From CAIODY01 sp046051225 (GTDB lineage: Bacteria > Bacteroidota > Bacteroidia > Chitinophagales > CAIODY01), in NCBI GenBank assembly GCA_046051225.1, contig JBJOOR010000005.1:1-64000 (forward strand): a DNA stretch of 64,000 bases, written 5' to 3'. The notes beneath the pieces are model-generated. The model was not told the origin of the DNA, searched no databases, and saw only the letters and a list, made by a program, of their open reading frames with translations. Made by a program: the position numbers and the translations under genes. Shown here piece after piece: positions 55,959-64,000 of the stretch (positions are counted from its first letter, which is position 1; each line of letters begins with the position of its first letter).

Positions 55959-56396
55959 TCACCACTCTCTCCATTCACTGGCTAATCCTTCGCCGCTACC
56001 ATATTCGTATGGGTTAAGACCACAAGCAATTGTTATTTGGTTAGTCAATTCACACAATTCTTCTCTTTCGCCTGTTTCAATTAAATCTTCTAATTCATTG
56101 TTGAGTTGATTAGTTTGAAAAATAGCAGTTTTAAAACATGCTATTTTTTGTTCTTCACTTGCATTTTCTCCAATCCTGATCAATGTTATAATTAAATCAT
56201 CAAATATCTTTTTTGTTTTATCGCAATTGGCTTTTGTGTATTGCGTTAAGCCTTCGTTATAGCTTGCTCTCCATCTTTCAAACGGATAAAATTCTTTTAC
56301 AGCAAAAAGTTTATTTTGATAGTCAATATTGATTAATTCGTTTTCAGGCTTACTTGCATTGTCTTTCTTTCCAAATAGTTTGTTGAAAAATCCCAT
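55959..56396 (-). CDS. Hypothetical protein (145 residues)
   Basis: A soluble, helical, acidic protein beginning MGFFNKLFGKKDNASKP, a start style often seen in small proteins that associate with membranes through the amphipathic first helix. No family recognised. It lies in the minus-strand run between the hairpin cluster and the cytochrome b-like gene. Confidence 0.65.
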   Translation of the reverse strand: MGFFNKLFGKKDNASKPENELINIDYQNKLFAVKEFYPFERWRASYNEGLTQYTKANCDKTKKIFDDLIITLIRIGENASEEQKIACFKTAIFQTNQLNNELEDLIETGEREELCELTNQITIACGLNPYEYGSGEGLASEWREW

Positions 56397-56438
56397 GTTG
56401 TATTTGTTTTTTGCAAGATGAAATATTTAGCAATAGCA

Positions 56439-56909
56439 TTAAAAATTGGGTAACAAACCTCTGCCAGCTGGTGTACCAGGCCATGGAATGGTAGCCAATA
56501 TAATTATCAATCCAATTAAAAAAAAGATAAATTGTTTTTTGTGTTTGGCTTCATCGGTAGTAGCTTTTTTAGATGCTATTCTACCAATATGAATAAAAGC
56601 AATACCCACTAGCATTCCAAAAAAATGTTCAACCACCCAAAACCGTTGGCTGCTTTCGTGCATAGCCGTAGCCATATTTGCCCTAAAAGCTCTTACCATA
56701 TCGCTGGTTACAAAATACATAATTAAGCCCATTAATAATTGTATATCAACCGCTATCATAAAAAACAAACTGGTTAAATTATCTTGCTTATTATATTCTT
56801 TTTTATTGCGCCAGCCAATATAACTGCGATATAAAGCAGCAGCAGCTAACAATAAAATTACCCAACGCAGCAAGCTGTGAAATACTAAAATGGCATTATT
56901 TGCATTCAT
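56439..56909 (-). CDS. Four-helix membrane protein with conserved histidines (cytochrome b-like)
   Basis: A 156-residue protein starting MNANNAILVFHSLLRW; an upstream in-frame start at 56936 is less likely because the -7 box lies at 56934-56941. Four hydrophobic helices carry His in HSLLRW, MHESSQRFW, HFFGML and HIGR. A pattern like this can bind b-type haem, but haem binding is inference. It is divergently arranged from terC. Confidence 0.7.
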   Translation of the reverse strand: MNANNAILVFHSLLRWVILLLAAAALYRSYIGWRNKKEYNKQDNLTSLFFMIAVDIQLLMGLIMYFVTSDMVRAFRANMATAMHESSQRFWVVEHFFGMLVGIAFIHIGRIASKKATTDEAKHKKQFIFFLIGLIIILATIPWPGTPAGRGLLPNF

Positions 56910-56933
56910 GTGTTTATTTGTTTTTATTAACCA

Positions 56934-56941
56934 CAAATGTA
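56934..56941 (-). promoter_or_regulatory. -7 box for the cytochrome b-like gene
   Basis: Reverse strand TACATTTG, 24 bases before ATG 56909. Confidence 0.45.
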
Positions 56942-56987
56942 GGTGTACATAATTTAATTTTAAAACAAATTAAAGCCAATGCTTTTT

Positions 56988-56995
56988 TATATTTG
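56988..56995 (+). promoter_or_regulatory. -7 box for terC
   Basis: TATATTTG, only 7 bases before the ATG at 57003, so the message is nearly leaderless. It pairs with the reverse box at 56934 as a divergent promoter region. Confidence 0.45.
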
Positions 56996-57002
56996 TGGCA
57001 TT

Positions 57003-57728
57003 ATGATGTCAACTTATATCACTGGTTTTTTAGTACTAACAGTGTTAGAATTAGTATTAGGAATTGATAATATTATTTTCATTTCGATAGTAAGCGATAG
57101 ATTACCAAAAGCCCAAAAAGCATTTGGAAGAAATATGGGTTTGGCGCTTGCCATGTTGCTGCGCATAGCTTTGCTGTTTGCTATTAATTGGATTGTAAGT
57201 TTAGAAAATCCATTAGTTACCTTGTTTGGCTTTTCATTATCGGGCAAAGATTTAATACTATTAGCAGGCGGAATTTTCTTGTTGTATAAAACCACCATGG
57301 AGATTCATAAAAAAATGGAAGGTGAAGAAGATGGCAAAAGCGGAAACGATAAACCCATTAGTGTAATGAATGGCGTTATACAAATTACGTTATTAAATAT
57401 TGTTTTTTCATTCGATTCTATTTTAACAGCAGTGGGTTTAGTAACCGATATTAAAGATATGGAAGTAAGAAATATTATTATGATTGGTTCGGTAATAGCA
57501 AGTATGATTTTGATGATGATTTTTAGTGGCCCAATTGGCGATTTTGTAAATCGACATCCATCAATAAAAATGTTAGCACTTTCTTTTTTAATGATGATTG
57601 GAGTATTGTTAGTAGGCGAAGCATTTCATTTTCATGTTGAAAAAGGATATGTATATTTTGCCATGGCATTTTCATTTATTGTTGAATTACTTAACCTTCG
57701 AATGCGCAAAAAAACAGGCAAACATTAA
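57003..57728 (+). CDS. TerC-family membrane protein
   Basis: A 241-residue integral membrane protein of the TerC/Alx/YkoY group, several members of which export Mn2+ or act on metal loading of exported proteins. Helix-embedded acidic residues typical of the family lie in LELVLGIDNIIFISIVSD (about 15-32) and FSFDSILTAVG. About seven helices. Start at the first of two adjacent ATGs downstream of the -7 box. The SpmAB gene follows 24 bp later. Confidence 0.9.
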   Translation: MMSTYITGFLVLTVLELVLGIDNIIFISIVSDRLPKAQKAFGRNMGLALAMLLRIALLFAINWIVSLENPLVTLFGFSLSGKDLILLAGGIFLLYKTTMEIHKKMEGEEDGKSGNDKPISVMNGVIQITLLNIVFSFDSILTAVGLVTDIKDMEVRNIIMIGSVIASMILMMIFSGPIGDFVNRHPSIKMLALSFLMMIGVLLVGEAFHFHVEKGYVYFAMAFSFIVELLNLRMRKKTGKH

Positions 57729-57752
57729 TCAGTATTTTATAAAATTATATAC

Positions 57753-59198
57753 ATGGCATTAAGCAGATTCTGGTTAAGTATTATTATCATCTCTATACTT
57801 TATATAGCAGGGCTGCTTGTTTCGGGCAATATTTATTCAATTGATTTTGCTGTAAATGGAAAAAAAGATGATGCTATTATAGTTGGTGAAAAATATTTGA
57901 ATCAATTTCCTATTGCATTTCAAGATAGTTTGAAGAAAGTAACCGATGGAAAAATTACCATTACATCAACCTTAAATAAAACAGATACCAGCTATCAACT
58001 AAAAAATAATATTGTAACCATTACCAGCGGCAAACAACAAGCTGATGGTATTTTACCTACTTGCAAAAACACAATTTTCGATATTCTACTTCCATTAATT
58101 GCATACTTAACTTTTTTTTGTGGTATACTTCAATTGCTTATAGATTCGGGTGCTTCCGAAAAAATTGCAAAATTATTTAGCCCATTATTTGTAAAAATAT
58201 TTCCCGAAGTGCCAGCCAATCATCCTGCTATTTCGTACATGACTTTAAATTTTGCAGCCAATTTTTTAGGATTGGATTCAGCCGCAACACCCTTTGGGTT
58301 AAAGGCTATGGAAAGCCTTCAAGAATTAAATACTGATAAAGAAAAAGCAAGCAATTCGCAAATTATGTTTATGTGTTTGCATGCAGCTGGTCTTACATTA
58401 ATTCCAACATCCATCATTGGTTATCGAGCTGCACAAAATGCTGTAAACCCTGCCGATGTTATGTTGCCGTGTATTATTACTTCATTTGTAGGTACGCTGG
58501 CAGCTATGATAATTGTAGGCATTCGTCAAAAAATAAATTTCAAAAGCATTTCATTATTTGTTTTTATCGGCACTATAATTGGCGCTATTGCTGGCTTATT
58601 AATCTACATCAGCAAGCTCGATTTAATTGGCAAAAATCATTTTACCAATAATATTTCTAATATTATTTTATTGCTGATTATCCTTTTTATTTTATGCTAT
58701 TCATTTTATAAAGAAAAAATATTTACCGAAAAAGGAATGAATGTATTTGGTTCGTTTGTAAATGGGGCAGCCAATGGTGCAAAAACAGGTGTTACTATTT
58801 TTCCTTATATTATCGGTATGTTGGTGGCTATTTCTATTTTCCGAAACAGTAGTGTATTCGAAATATTATCAGGTTTAATTTCAAAATTATTTTTAAGTTT
58901 TAATATCAATAAATCAATTGTAGATGCATTACCTGTTGGGTTATTGCGTCCATTTAGTTCAGGCGGTGCTCGTGGCTTTATGCTCGATGCCATGCGTACT
59001 TATGGAGCTGATTCTTTTACAGGCAGATTAGCTTGTGTGTTTCAATGTTCGGCCGAAACTACATTTTATGTAATCGCAGTTTATTTTGGTTCAATCAAAG
59101 TAAAAGATACTCGATACACCTTATCAACTATGCTTTTGGTAGATTTAATTTGTGTAATAGCTGCCATATTTATTTGTGGATTATTCTTTATAAAATGA
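57753..59198 (+). CDS. Fused SpmA-SpmB-like protein (nucleoside-recognition/Gate domains)
   Basis: A 481-residue inner-membrane protein with two Gate domains: the first (about 115-240, with NFAANFLGLDSAATPFGLKA) matches SpmA, and the second (about 330-480, with LLRPFSSGGARGF and CSAETTFYVIAVYFGS) matches SpmB. The proteins were named from Bacillus spore maturation; in this non-sporulating phylum they are fused and their role is unknown. An N-terminal extracytoplasmic domain (about 30-95) precedes them. It follows terC by 24 bp. Confidence 0.9.
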   Translation: MALSRFWLSIIIISILYIAGLLVSGNIYSIDFAVNGKKDDAIIVGEKYLNQFPIAFQDSLKKVTDGKITITSTLNKTDTSYQLKNNIVTITSGKQQADGILPTCKNTIFDILLPLIAYLTFFCGILQLLIDSGASEKIAKLFSPLFVKIFPEVPANHPAISYMTLNFAANFLGLDSAATPFGLKAMESLQELNTDKEKASNSQIMFMCLHAAGLTLIPTSIIGYRAAQNAVNPADVMLPCIITSFVGTLAAMIIVGIRQKINFKSISLFVFIGTIIGAIAGLLIYISKLDLIGKNHFTNNISNIILLLIILFILCYSFYKEKIFTEKGMNVFGSFVNGAANGAKTGVTIFPYIIGMLVAISIFRNSSVFEILSGLISKLFLSFNINKSIVDALPVGLLRPFSSGGARGFMLDAMRTYGADSFTGRLACVFQCSAETTFYVIAVYFGSIKVKDTRYTLSTMLLVDLICVIAAIFICGLFFIK

Positions 59199-59231
59199 TA
59201 ATAATCACGAAATTGAAATCAAATTATAGCT

Positions 59232-59239
59232 TACTTTTG
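59232..59239 (+). promoter_or_regulatory. -7 box TACTTTTG for the copper-type cluster
   Basis: A TAnnTTTG match 10 bases before the TTG start at 59250. No clear -33 element. Confidence 0.4.
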
Positions 59240-59249
59240 TAATCATCAT

Positions 59250-59615
59250 TTGAAAAATATTTTCATCATATTGCTTTCTATTGCGGTATTGTCGCAAAGT
59301 TTTACCAAGTTTTTTATTGTGGTTAATTTCAATTTGAATAGAAATTATATTGCAAAAAACATTTGTGTAAAACGAAATATTGAAGGCAATTGCTGCCAAG
59401 GAAGTTGTCATTTAAAAAAGCAAATGAAAGAAGATGAAAAAGGCAATAAGCCTACTTCTTCTGGTTCGAAAGAAAAATTTGAAGAGCTGTTTAATCTATA
59501 TCATGGTGCAATAAATTTTTATCCATCCACTCATTTTATTAAATTCGAAAATCTACATTTCGTTCATCATCTATCTACATTTTTGTTTTCAGTTTTTCAT
59601 CCACCTAAATTTTAG
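59250..59615 (+). CDS. Small exported Cys-rich protein, probably metal-associated
   Basis: A 121-residue protein with a TTG start, since no ATG precedes the signal-like hydrophobic segment (residues 2-28). A Cys cluster follows: NICVKRNIEGNCCQGSCHLK (about 44-63), i.e. C-x8-CC-x2-C with a basic tail. His are frequent in the last 35 residues (HFVHHLS). Proteins of this type occur beside metal transport genes in Bacteroidota. Metal binding is inferred. First of three genes read together with the Met-rich protein and MbnP. Confidence 0.65.
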   Translation: MKNIFIILLSIAVLSQSFTKFFIVVNFNLNRNYIAKNICVKRNIEGNCCQGSCHLKKQMKEDEKGNKPTSSGSKEKFEELFNLYHGAINFYPSTHFIKFENLHFVHHLSTFLFSVFHPPKF

Positions 59616-59692
59616 TTGGTTATTTTTTTACTGATACTATTTTAATTCACTGCTTATGCAGCTGAATATTTTTATAATTTAACTAAATTGAA

Positions 59693-60766
59693 ATGAAACA
59701 ATTGTTTGCAAAAATAATTGTAGCCATTCTTTTTGCATTGCAATTACAGGTATCGTATGCTTCCTGCGATTCTACAATTACATGCAATAATGGATGTTGC
59801 TGCAAAATAAATATGGCGCCATCTTCCATTATGATGAGCCATTTACACCAAAAAAATAAATGGATGTTTTCATACAGCTATATGAGCATGGCGATGAAAG
59901 GATTGGTAAATGGGAATAAAACCATTTCCGAAAATGAAGTGTATAATAACTATCTGATGCTATCAACCCAAATGAATATGCAAATGCACATGTTGATGGC
60001 AATGTATGGCGTTAGCAATAAACTTACGTTAATGGCTATGTTTAATTATCGTGTAAATACGATGAATATGCAAATGCTTCAAACCAATACTTCAACAATG
60101 GTTAATATGCATCATTCAAATAGCACAAACGAAACTATGATGAATGGTGGCTTTTCGGATGTTCAACTATTTGCTATGTATAGTTTATTCCAAAATGAAA
60201 CACATCAACTAATTGTATTTAGTGGTTTAAATGTACCTATGGGCAGCATCAATAAAAAAGGAAATGCTGATGATATGGCTTATCCTTCAACTCGGTTTCC
60301 TTATGCTATGCAATTAGGTACAGGCAGTTGGGATGTATTGCCAGGCTTAAGTTACACGTTTCAACAAAATAAATTTGCAAGTGGCGTTCAATTGAATAAT
60401 GCGTTGCGATTATTTAATAATCAAAATAATTATAGTGTTGGAAATGAAACGGCATTGCATCTGTGGAGTGCTTATTCATGGCTTAATTCTGTTAGTTCAT
60501 CTATTCATATAGAAGCAAATTATGTGGGCAAAATAAAAGGTAAAGATGCTGCACTATATCAGTTTAATGAACCATCGGCTAATGTTATAAATTATGGGGG
60601 AAGATTTTTACGAGCTTATATTGGCTCATCTTATACCAGTAAAAATAAATCATTATCTCATTTTAAAATAAGCGCCGAATATGGTTTTCAGCTTATGTAT
60701 CAATATAATGGAATTGAAATACCTTTGAAAAATATATTAAATACTTCCATCAATTATTCTTTTTAA
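59693..60766 (+). CDS. Met/His-rich outer-membrane barrel-like protein
   Basis: A 357-residue exported protein (signal ending VSYA-SCD). A Cys block follows immediately (CDSTITCNNGCCCK, about 25-38). The body has amphipathic strands of an outer-membrane barrel, ending in a terminal Phe (TSINYSF). Met clusters (SYMSMAMKG, MNMQMHMLMAMYG, MNMQMLQ, NMHHSN) lie in loops and strands, a composition seen in copper-binding proteins. A porin or efflux-like role in copper transport is inferred. Confidence 0.72.
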   Translation: MKQLFAKIIVAILFALQLQVSYASCDSTITCNNGCCCKINMAPSSIMMSHLHQKNKWMFSYSYMSMAMKGLVNGNKTISENEVYNNYLMLSTQMNMQMHMLMAMYGVSNKLTLMAMFNYRVNTMNMQMLQTNTSTMVNMHHSNSTNETMMNGGFSDVQLFAMYSLFQNETHQLIVFSGLNVPMGSINKKGNADDMAYPSTRFPYAMQLGTGSWDVLPGLSYTFQQNKFASGVQLNNALRLFNNQNNYSVGNETALHLWSAYSWLNSVSSSIHIEANYVGKIKGKDAALYQFNEPSANVINYGGRFLRAYIGSSYTSKNKSLSHFKISAEYGFQLMYQYNGIEIPLKNILNTSINYSF

Positions 60767-60781
60767 ATCAAAACAAAAAAA

Positions 60782-61570
60782 ATGAAATCAAATTATAAAA
60801 ATCAAATCACAAAAATTCTTACACTGTTTATAATTGCTATATTATTTGTAGCTTGTAAAAAAGATAAATCAACCACCACAACTACTCCAACACCAACAGG
60901 CACATTGATGTTTCATTGTCATACAGCTATTGATACAAGCGAAGTTGCAGCTTATGATTCAATTTATGTAAATGCAGTTGGAAGAAAAATTTCATTGCAT
61001 CGAGCTCAAATTTATTTATCGCATATTAAAGTGGTAAAATTAGATGGGTCGGAAATTGAAATTGCCGATTCGAAAATTTTAAAAACTTTTGATACAGAAG
61101 ATTATATCATTGGGGCAGTACCTGTAGGCAATTATAAAACTATAAAATTTAATATCGGTTTTGATGCCACTGCCAATAAATTATTGCCTACTACAAATTC
61201 TATTTTAAATCATCCCGAAATGTGGTTTGGTAGCAGTTTTTCTGCAAATGATGGCTATGCATTTGCTAATATTAGTGGTAAAATAGATACTACCACTTTA
61301 AAGAATGGAAGCATTAATCAAATGCAATCTTTCGAATATAAAATTGGCTCAAATGATAATTACACAAGCATTACCATGCCCGAACAACAATTTTCTGTAA
61401 TAGCAAATTTGCCACAATACATTCATATAATGATTGACTATAGCAAAATATTTGATGGTGTAGAAGTTAACCATTCGGCTTATTTAAAAGTTACTACCAA
61501 AGCTGCTAACTCAACCACAATTGGAAAAAAAATAGCCGCAAATCTTTCTAAAATGTTTAGCTACGAATAA
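60782..61570 (+). CDS. MbnP-like lipoprotein
   Basis: A 262-residue lipoprotein (lipobox LFVAC, Cys at about 24). The MbnP core follows: a first strand TGTLMFHCHTAID, then ISLHRAQIYLSHIKVVKLDG (about 77-96), AVPVGNYKTIKFNIGFD, NHPEMWFGSSFSANDGYAF and the end strand YIHIMIDYSKIF. MbnP partners with the dihaem enzyme MbnH and binds copper in methanobactin-type loci; no MbnH is present here. It lies 15 bp after the Met-rich protein and is followed by a terminator. Confidence 0.82.
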   Translation: MKSNYKNQITKILTLFIIAILFVACKKDKSTTTTTPTPTGTLMFHCHTAIDTSEVAAYDSIYVNAVGRKISLHRAQIYLSHIKVVKLDGSEIEIADSKILKTFDTEDYIIGAVPVGNYKTIKFNIGFDATANKLLPTTNSILNHPEMWFGSSFSANDGYAFANISGKIDTTTLKNGSINQMQSFEYKIGSNDNYTSITMPEQQFSVIANLPQYIHIMIDYSKIFDGVEVNHSAYLKVTTKAANSTTIGKKIAANLSKMFSYE

Positions 61571-61584
61571 TTGAAAAAGGAATA

Positions 61585-61622
61585 AAAAAATAGCGAACTA
61601 AATTTTAGTTCGCTATTTTTTT
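61585..61622 (+). terminator. Intrinsic terminator after the MbnP gene
   Basis: A long perfect stem, AAAAAATAGCGAACTAAA with TTTAGTTCGCTATTTTTT, with a 1-base formal loop and T tail. It ends the copper-type unit before coaD. Confidence 0.9.
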
Positions 61623-61647
61623 ATTTATAAATGCATTTGTTTTTCTT

Positions 61648-61655
61648 TATTTTTG
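61648..61655 (+). promoter_or_regulatory. -7 box TATTTTTG for coaD
   Basis: It ends 4 bases before the coaD ATG, so the transcript would be almost leaderless. Confidence 0.4.
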
Positions 61656-61659
61656 AATC

Positions 61660-62100
61660 ATGAAAAAAGCAATTTTTCCTGGCAGTTTCGACCCATTTAC
61701 AAAAGGACATTTTGATATTGTAAACAGAGCTTTGCCATTGTTTGATGAAATAATTATTGGCATTGGGCATAATACTACTAAGCAATATTTATTGCCATTA
61801 GCCCAACGAATGGAACAAATTGAAATTTTGTACAAAGACAATTCAAAAGTTAAAGTTTTAACTTTTGAAGGCTTAACCACTGTGTTTGCCGCCAAAATGA
61901 ATTGCCATTTTATTATTCGTGGTATTAGAAATACCATTGATTTTGAATACGAAAAAAGCATTGCCGATATGAATAAAAAAATGGATGCCAACATCGAAAC
62001 AATTTTCTTGAATTGCTCACCCCAATTGGCTTCTATATCATCAACCATTGTAAGAGAAATAATAAAAAGTGGTGGTGATGTAAGTCAGTTTTTGCCTTAA
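61660..62100 (+). CDS. coaD: Phosphopantetheine adenylyltransferase
   Basis: It makes dephospho-CoA from 4'-phosphopantetheine and ATP. Signatures: GSFDPFTKGHFDIV (8-21), with the nucleotidyltransferase (T/H)xGH-type motif as KGH, IRGIRNTIDFEYE (about 87-99) and the final ISSTIVREI. Length 146 is slightly short of the usual 155-160 but complete. Confidence 0.95.
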   Translation: MKKAIFPGSFDPFTKGHFDIVNRALPLFDEIIIGIGHNTTKQYLLPLAQRMEQIEILYKDNSKVKVLTFEGLTTVFAAKMNCHFIIRGIRNTIDFEYEKSIADMNKKMDANIETIFLNCSPQLASISSTIVREIIKSGGDVSQFLP

Positions 62101-62101
62101 A

Positions 62102-62773
62102 TTAACCAAAAGTATCATTGTCTGCCTGATAATTAAATCCTAATCGTTTGCCTGTAATTACAGCAGCATTGCCCATTTGCTCTATTTTTTGATACACTGT
62201 AATTTCTTTTACTTGGTCGAATGGTGGAACTAATAAATCAAATTGAATAGCGTATAATAAGCAAGATTCAATTACTGTTCGAATGGCTGGTTCATCAAAA
62301 ATTGCATTCTCGAAATCATTGTATAAAAATCCTAATTGGCGCTTGCCTTCTACAAAAAAATGATTGTCTTTGTTTACAAAAATTCGAGCAATTAAATAAC
62401 CCAAATCATTATTTCTACCATACTTAAATGAATCGGCTAAAAAATTGTAAACCTTTATTACACCACAATACGAACGGGTAATATCTTGTTTTACATAATC
62501 TAATTTATGTGTAAAATGTTCATCGTCAAAATTAAAAATATCGGTATGCATACTAAATATTAATACTTCGCCACCAAACTTAATTTCAATTTCCCAAGCG
62601 CCATTTTCTTTTGAAATTACTTCTTGATGATTTCCTATTTTTTGAGTTAATTCTTTTGATACTATATGCAATGCTTGTTTTAAAATAGAAAAATCATTTG
62701 CTGTATGTTTAGCAACTTCATTTTTCAATTTCATTTTTTCTTTCAACGATTCAAGTATCAAATTGCTATTCAT
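62102..62773 (-). CDS. Conserved hypothetical protein (223 residues)
   Basis: A soluble protein with no signal or membrane segment. Visible features: a helical N-terminal 60 residues, then beta strands (WEIEIKFGGEVLIFSMHTDIF, VIKVYNFLADSFKYG, FFVEGKRQLGFLYNDFE). I recognise no family. It converges with coaD, the stops being 1 bp apart. Divergent from fumC. Confidence 0.7.
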   Translation of the reverse strand: MNSNLILESLKEKMKLKNEVAKHTANDFSILKQALHIVSKELTQKIGNHQEVISKENGAWEIEIKFGGEVLIFSMHTDIFNFDDEHFTHKLDYVKQDITRSYCGVIKVYNFLADSFKYGRNNDLGYLIARIFVNKDNHFFVEGKRQLGFLYNDFENAIFDEPAIRTVIESCLLYAIQFDLLVPPFDQVKEITVYQKIEQMGNAAVITGKRLGFNYQADNDTFG

Positions 62774-62879
62774 AAAATATTGTTGTTGTATGCATTAAAA
62801 GTAAAGTCTTATTATTTCTAAAACAAATCATTTTTTAAAGAATGATTAAAATCAATCATAAAATCTATTAATGTTAGAT

Positions 62880-62887
62880 TATTTTTG
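62880..62887 (+). promoter_or_regulatory. -7 box TATTTTTG for fumC
   Basis: A TAnnTTTG match 46 bases before the fumC ATG at 62934. Confidence 0.45.
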
Positions 62888-62933
62888 CACCCTCATTATT
62901 TATTCACTAACCATTTATTTTAAATAAAACATC

Positions 62934-64000
62934 ATGGAATTCAGAAAAGAAAAAGATACGATGGGCATCGTAGAAGTGCCTGCCAACGTGTATTGGGGCG
63001 CACAAACGCAACGCTCGATTGACAATTTTAAAATTGCTCAAGACATCAACAAAATGCCCAAAGAAATTATTCGGGCATTTGCCATTTTGAAAAAAGCAGC
63101 AGCATTAACTAATAAAGATGCAGGTGTTTTACCACAAGATAAATGCGAATTAATTGGAAAAGTGTGTGATGAAATTTTAGCAGGAAAATTAGATGACCAA
63201 TTTCCATTGGTGATTTGGCAAACGGGCAGCGGCACACAAAGCAACATGAATTGCAATGAAGTAATTGCTTATCGTGGGCATGTGATGCAAGGTGGAAATT
63301 TGATGGATGAAAAGAAATTTTTGCATCCTAATGATGATGTAAATAAATCGCAATCGAGCAACGATACCTTCCCAACAGCTATGCACATAGCGGCTTACAA
63401 GATTTTGATGGAAACCACCATTCCCGGAATTACGAAGTTGAAAAATACTTTAGCACAAAAATCGGAAGCGTTTAAAATGGTGGTAAAAATTGGCAGAACA
63501 CATTTCATGGATGCCACACCATTAACCGTTGGGCAAGAATTTTCAGGTTATGTTTCGCAATTAGAACATGGTTTAAAAGCAATCAATAATTCGTTGAAAC
63601 ATTTATCCGAGCTAGCTTTGGGCGGCACAGCGGTTGGAACAGGAATTAATACGCCACCAAATTATTCAGAAAATGTGGCGAAGCATATTGCTCAAATTTC
63701 GGGTTTGCCATTCATCACTGCTGAAAATAAATTTGAAGCATTAGCAGCACACGATGCGATTGTGGAAGCGCATGGCGCATTAAAAACGGTGGCAGTTTCG
63801 TTGTTTAAAATTGCCAATGATGTTCGTATGTTGTCATCAGGACCACGAAGCGGAATTGGTGAAATTTTTATTCCTGATAACGAACCAGGCTCTTCGATTA
63901 TGCCGGGTAAAGTAAATCCAACACAGTGTGAAGCCTTGACTATGGTGGCTGCACAGGTGATGGGCAACGATGTGGCAATAAATGTGGGTGGCATGAATGG
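62934..64000 (+). CDS. fumC: Class II fumarate hydratase, cut by the window end
   Basis: It interconverts fumarate and malate in the TCA cycle. The reading frame is open from the [23 protein letters not shown] to the right edge, 355 residues of about 460. Motifs: [16 protein letters not shown] (substrate site), the [12 protein letters not shown] region, [19 protein letters not shown] (about 186-204), and the fumarase/aspartase signature [12 protein letters not shown] (319-330). TGSGTQ and the absence of an iron-sulfur motif place it in class II. Without a stop in the window it would escape complete-frame searches. Confidence 0.96.
   Translation, partial: MEFRKEKDTMGIVEVPANVYWGAQTQRSIDNFKIAQDINKMPKEIIRAFAILKKAAALTNKDAGVLPQDKCELIGKVCDEILAGKLDDQFPLVIWQTGSGTQSNMNCNEVIAYRGHVMQGGNLMDEKKFLHPNDDVNKSQSSNDTFPTAMHIAAYKILMETTIPGITKLKNTLAQKSEAFKMVVKIGRTHFMDATPLTVGQEFSGYVSQLEHGLKAINNSLKHLSELALGGTAVGTGINTPPNYSENVAKHIAQISGLPFITAENKFEALAAHDAIVEAHGALKTVAVSLFKIANDVRMLSSGPRSGIGEIFIPDNEPGSSIMPGKVNPTQCEALTMVAAQVMGNDVAINVGGMN

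Overview
This 64 kb window is chromosomal DNA from an AT-rich member of the Bacteroidota, probably Chitinophagales/Sphingobacteriia-like. The evidence is the set of secreted proteins with type IX secretion (T9SS) C-terminal sorting domains, promoters of the TTTG-N20-TAnnTTTG kind instead of E. coli -35/-10 boxes, almost no Shine-Dalgarno sequences, and families typical of the phylum (DUF2723, DUF1573, GLPGLI-like, MORN-type YwqK, SpmA-SpmB fusion). I see no prophage, insertion sequence, CRISPR array, tRNA or rRNA. Genes are tightly packed, and several convergent pairs end within a few bases of each other.

Layout. 0-4.8 kb: two T9SS cargo proteins. 4.9-7.6 kb: Kup potassium uptake and a LOG-family protein. 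7.8-11.5 kb (minus): TPR protein, adk, obgE and an EamA transporter. 11.6-15.7 kb: small conserved protein, periplasmic cyclophilin, glycosyltransferase and asnB. 15.7-22 kb (minus): plsY, then AsmA-like protein, histidine kinase and recQ. 22.1-29.7 kb: DUF1361 protein, enoyl-CoA hydratase, a secreted protein, a large glycine-rich T9SS adhesin, an MFS transporter and pssA. 29.8-33.2 kb: propeller lipoprotein, another T9SS-type protein and the RNase P RNA gene, which no protein-coding track would show. 33.2-40.1 kb: MORN protein, GH20 hexosaminidase, a sulfite-dehydrogenase-like lipoprotein pair, cold shock protein and a PNGase F-like deglycosylase. 40.2-42.7 kb: GDP-mannose 3,5-epimerase-like enzyme and a polysaccharide flippase. 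42.8-48.8 kb: aroB-aroA, DUF58, UbiA-like, ispE, DUF1573 and ruvC. 49-52 kb: DUF2723 membrane protein. 52.2-56.9 kb: an accessory-looking run of small unrelated minus-strand genes separated by repeats and hairpins. 57-61.6 kb: TerC, SpmAB fusion and a putative copper-handling group (Cys-rich small protein, Met-rich barrel, MbnP-like lipoprotein). 61.7-64 kb: coaD, a conserved unknown and a fumC cut by the window end.

How they work together. Housekeeping genes (adk, obgE, plsY, pssA, aroA/B, ispE, coaD, ruvC, recQ, rnpB, fumC) are mixed with envelope and glycan functions. Glycoprotein biology recurs: DUF2723 is related to protein O-mannosyltransferases, PNGase F removes N-glycans, GH20 trims terminal HexNAc, and the epimerase, flippase, glycosyltransferase and AsnB suit surface polysaccharide synthesis.

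The observations most worth following are the copper-type cluster with MbnP but no MbnH beside it, the repeat-rich island at 52-57 kb, a terminator hairpin that doubles as signal-peptide code, glycine-rich loops inserted throughout the adhesin, and a palindrome family found both inside a reading frame and upstream of rnpB. I did not find a single multi-gene system that I can call novel with confidence.
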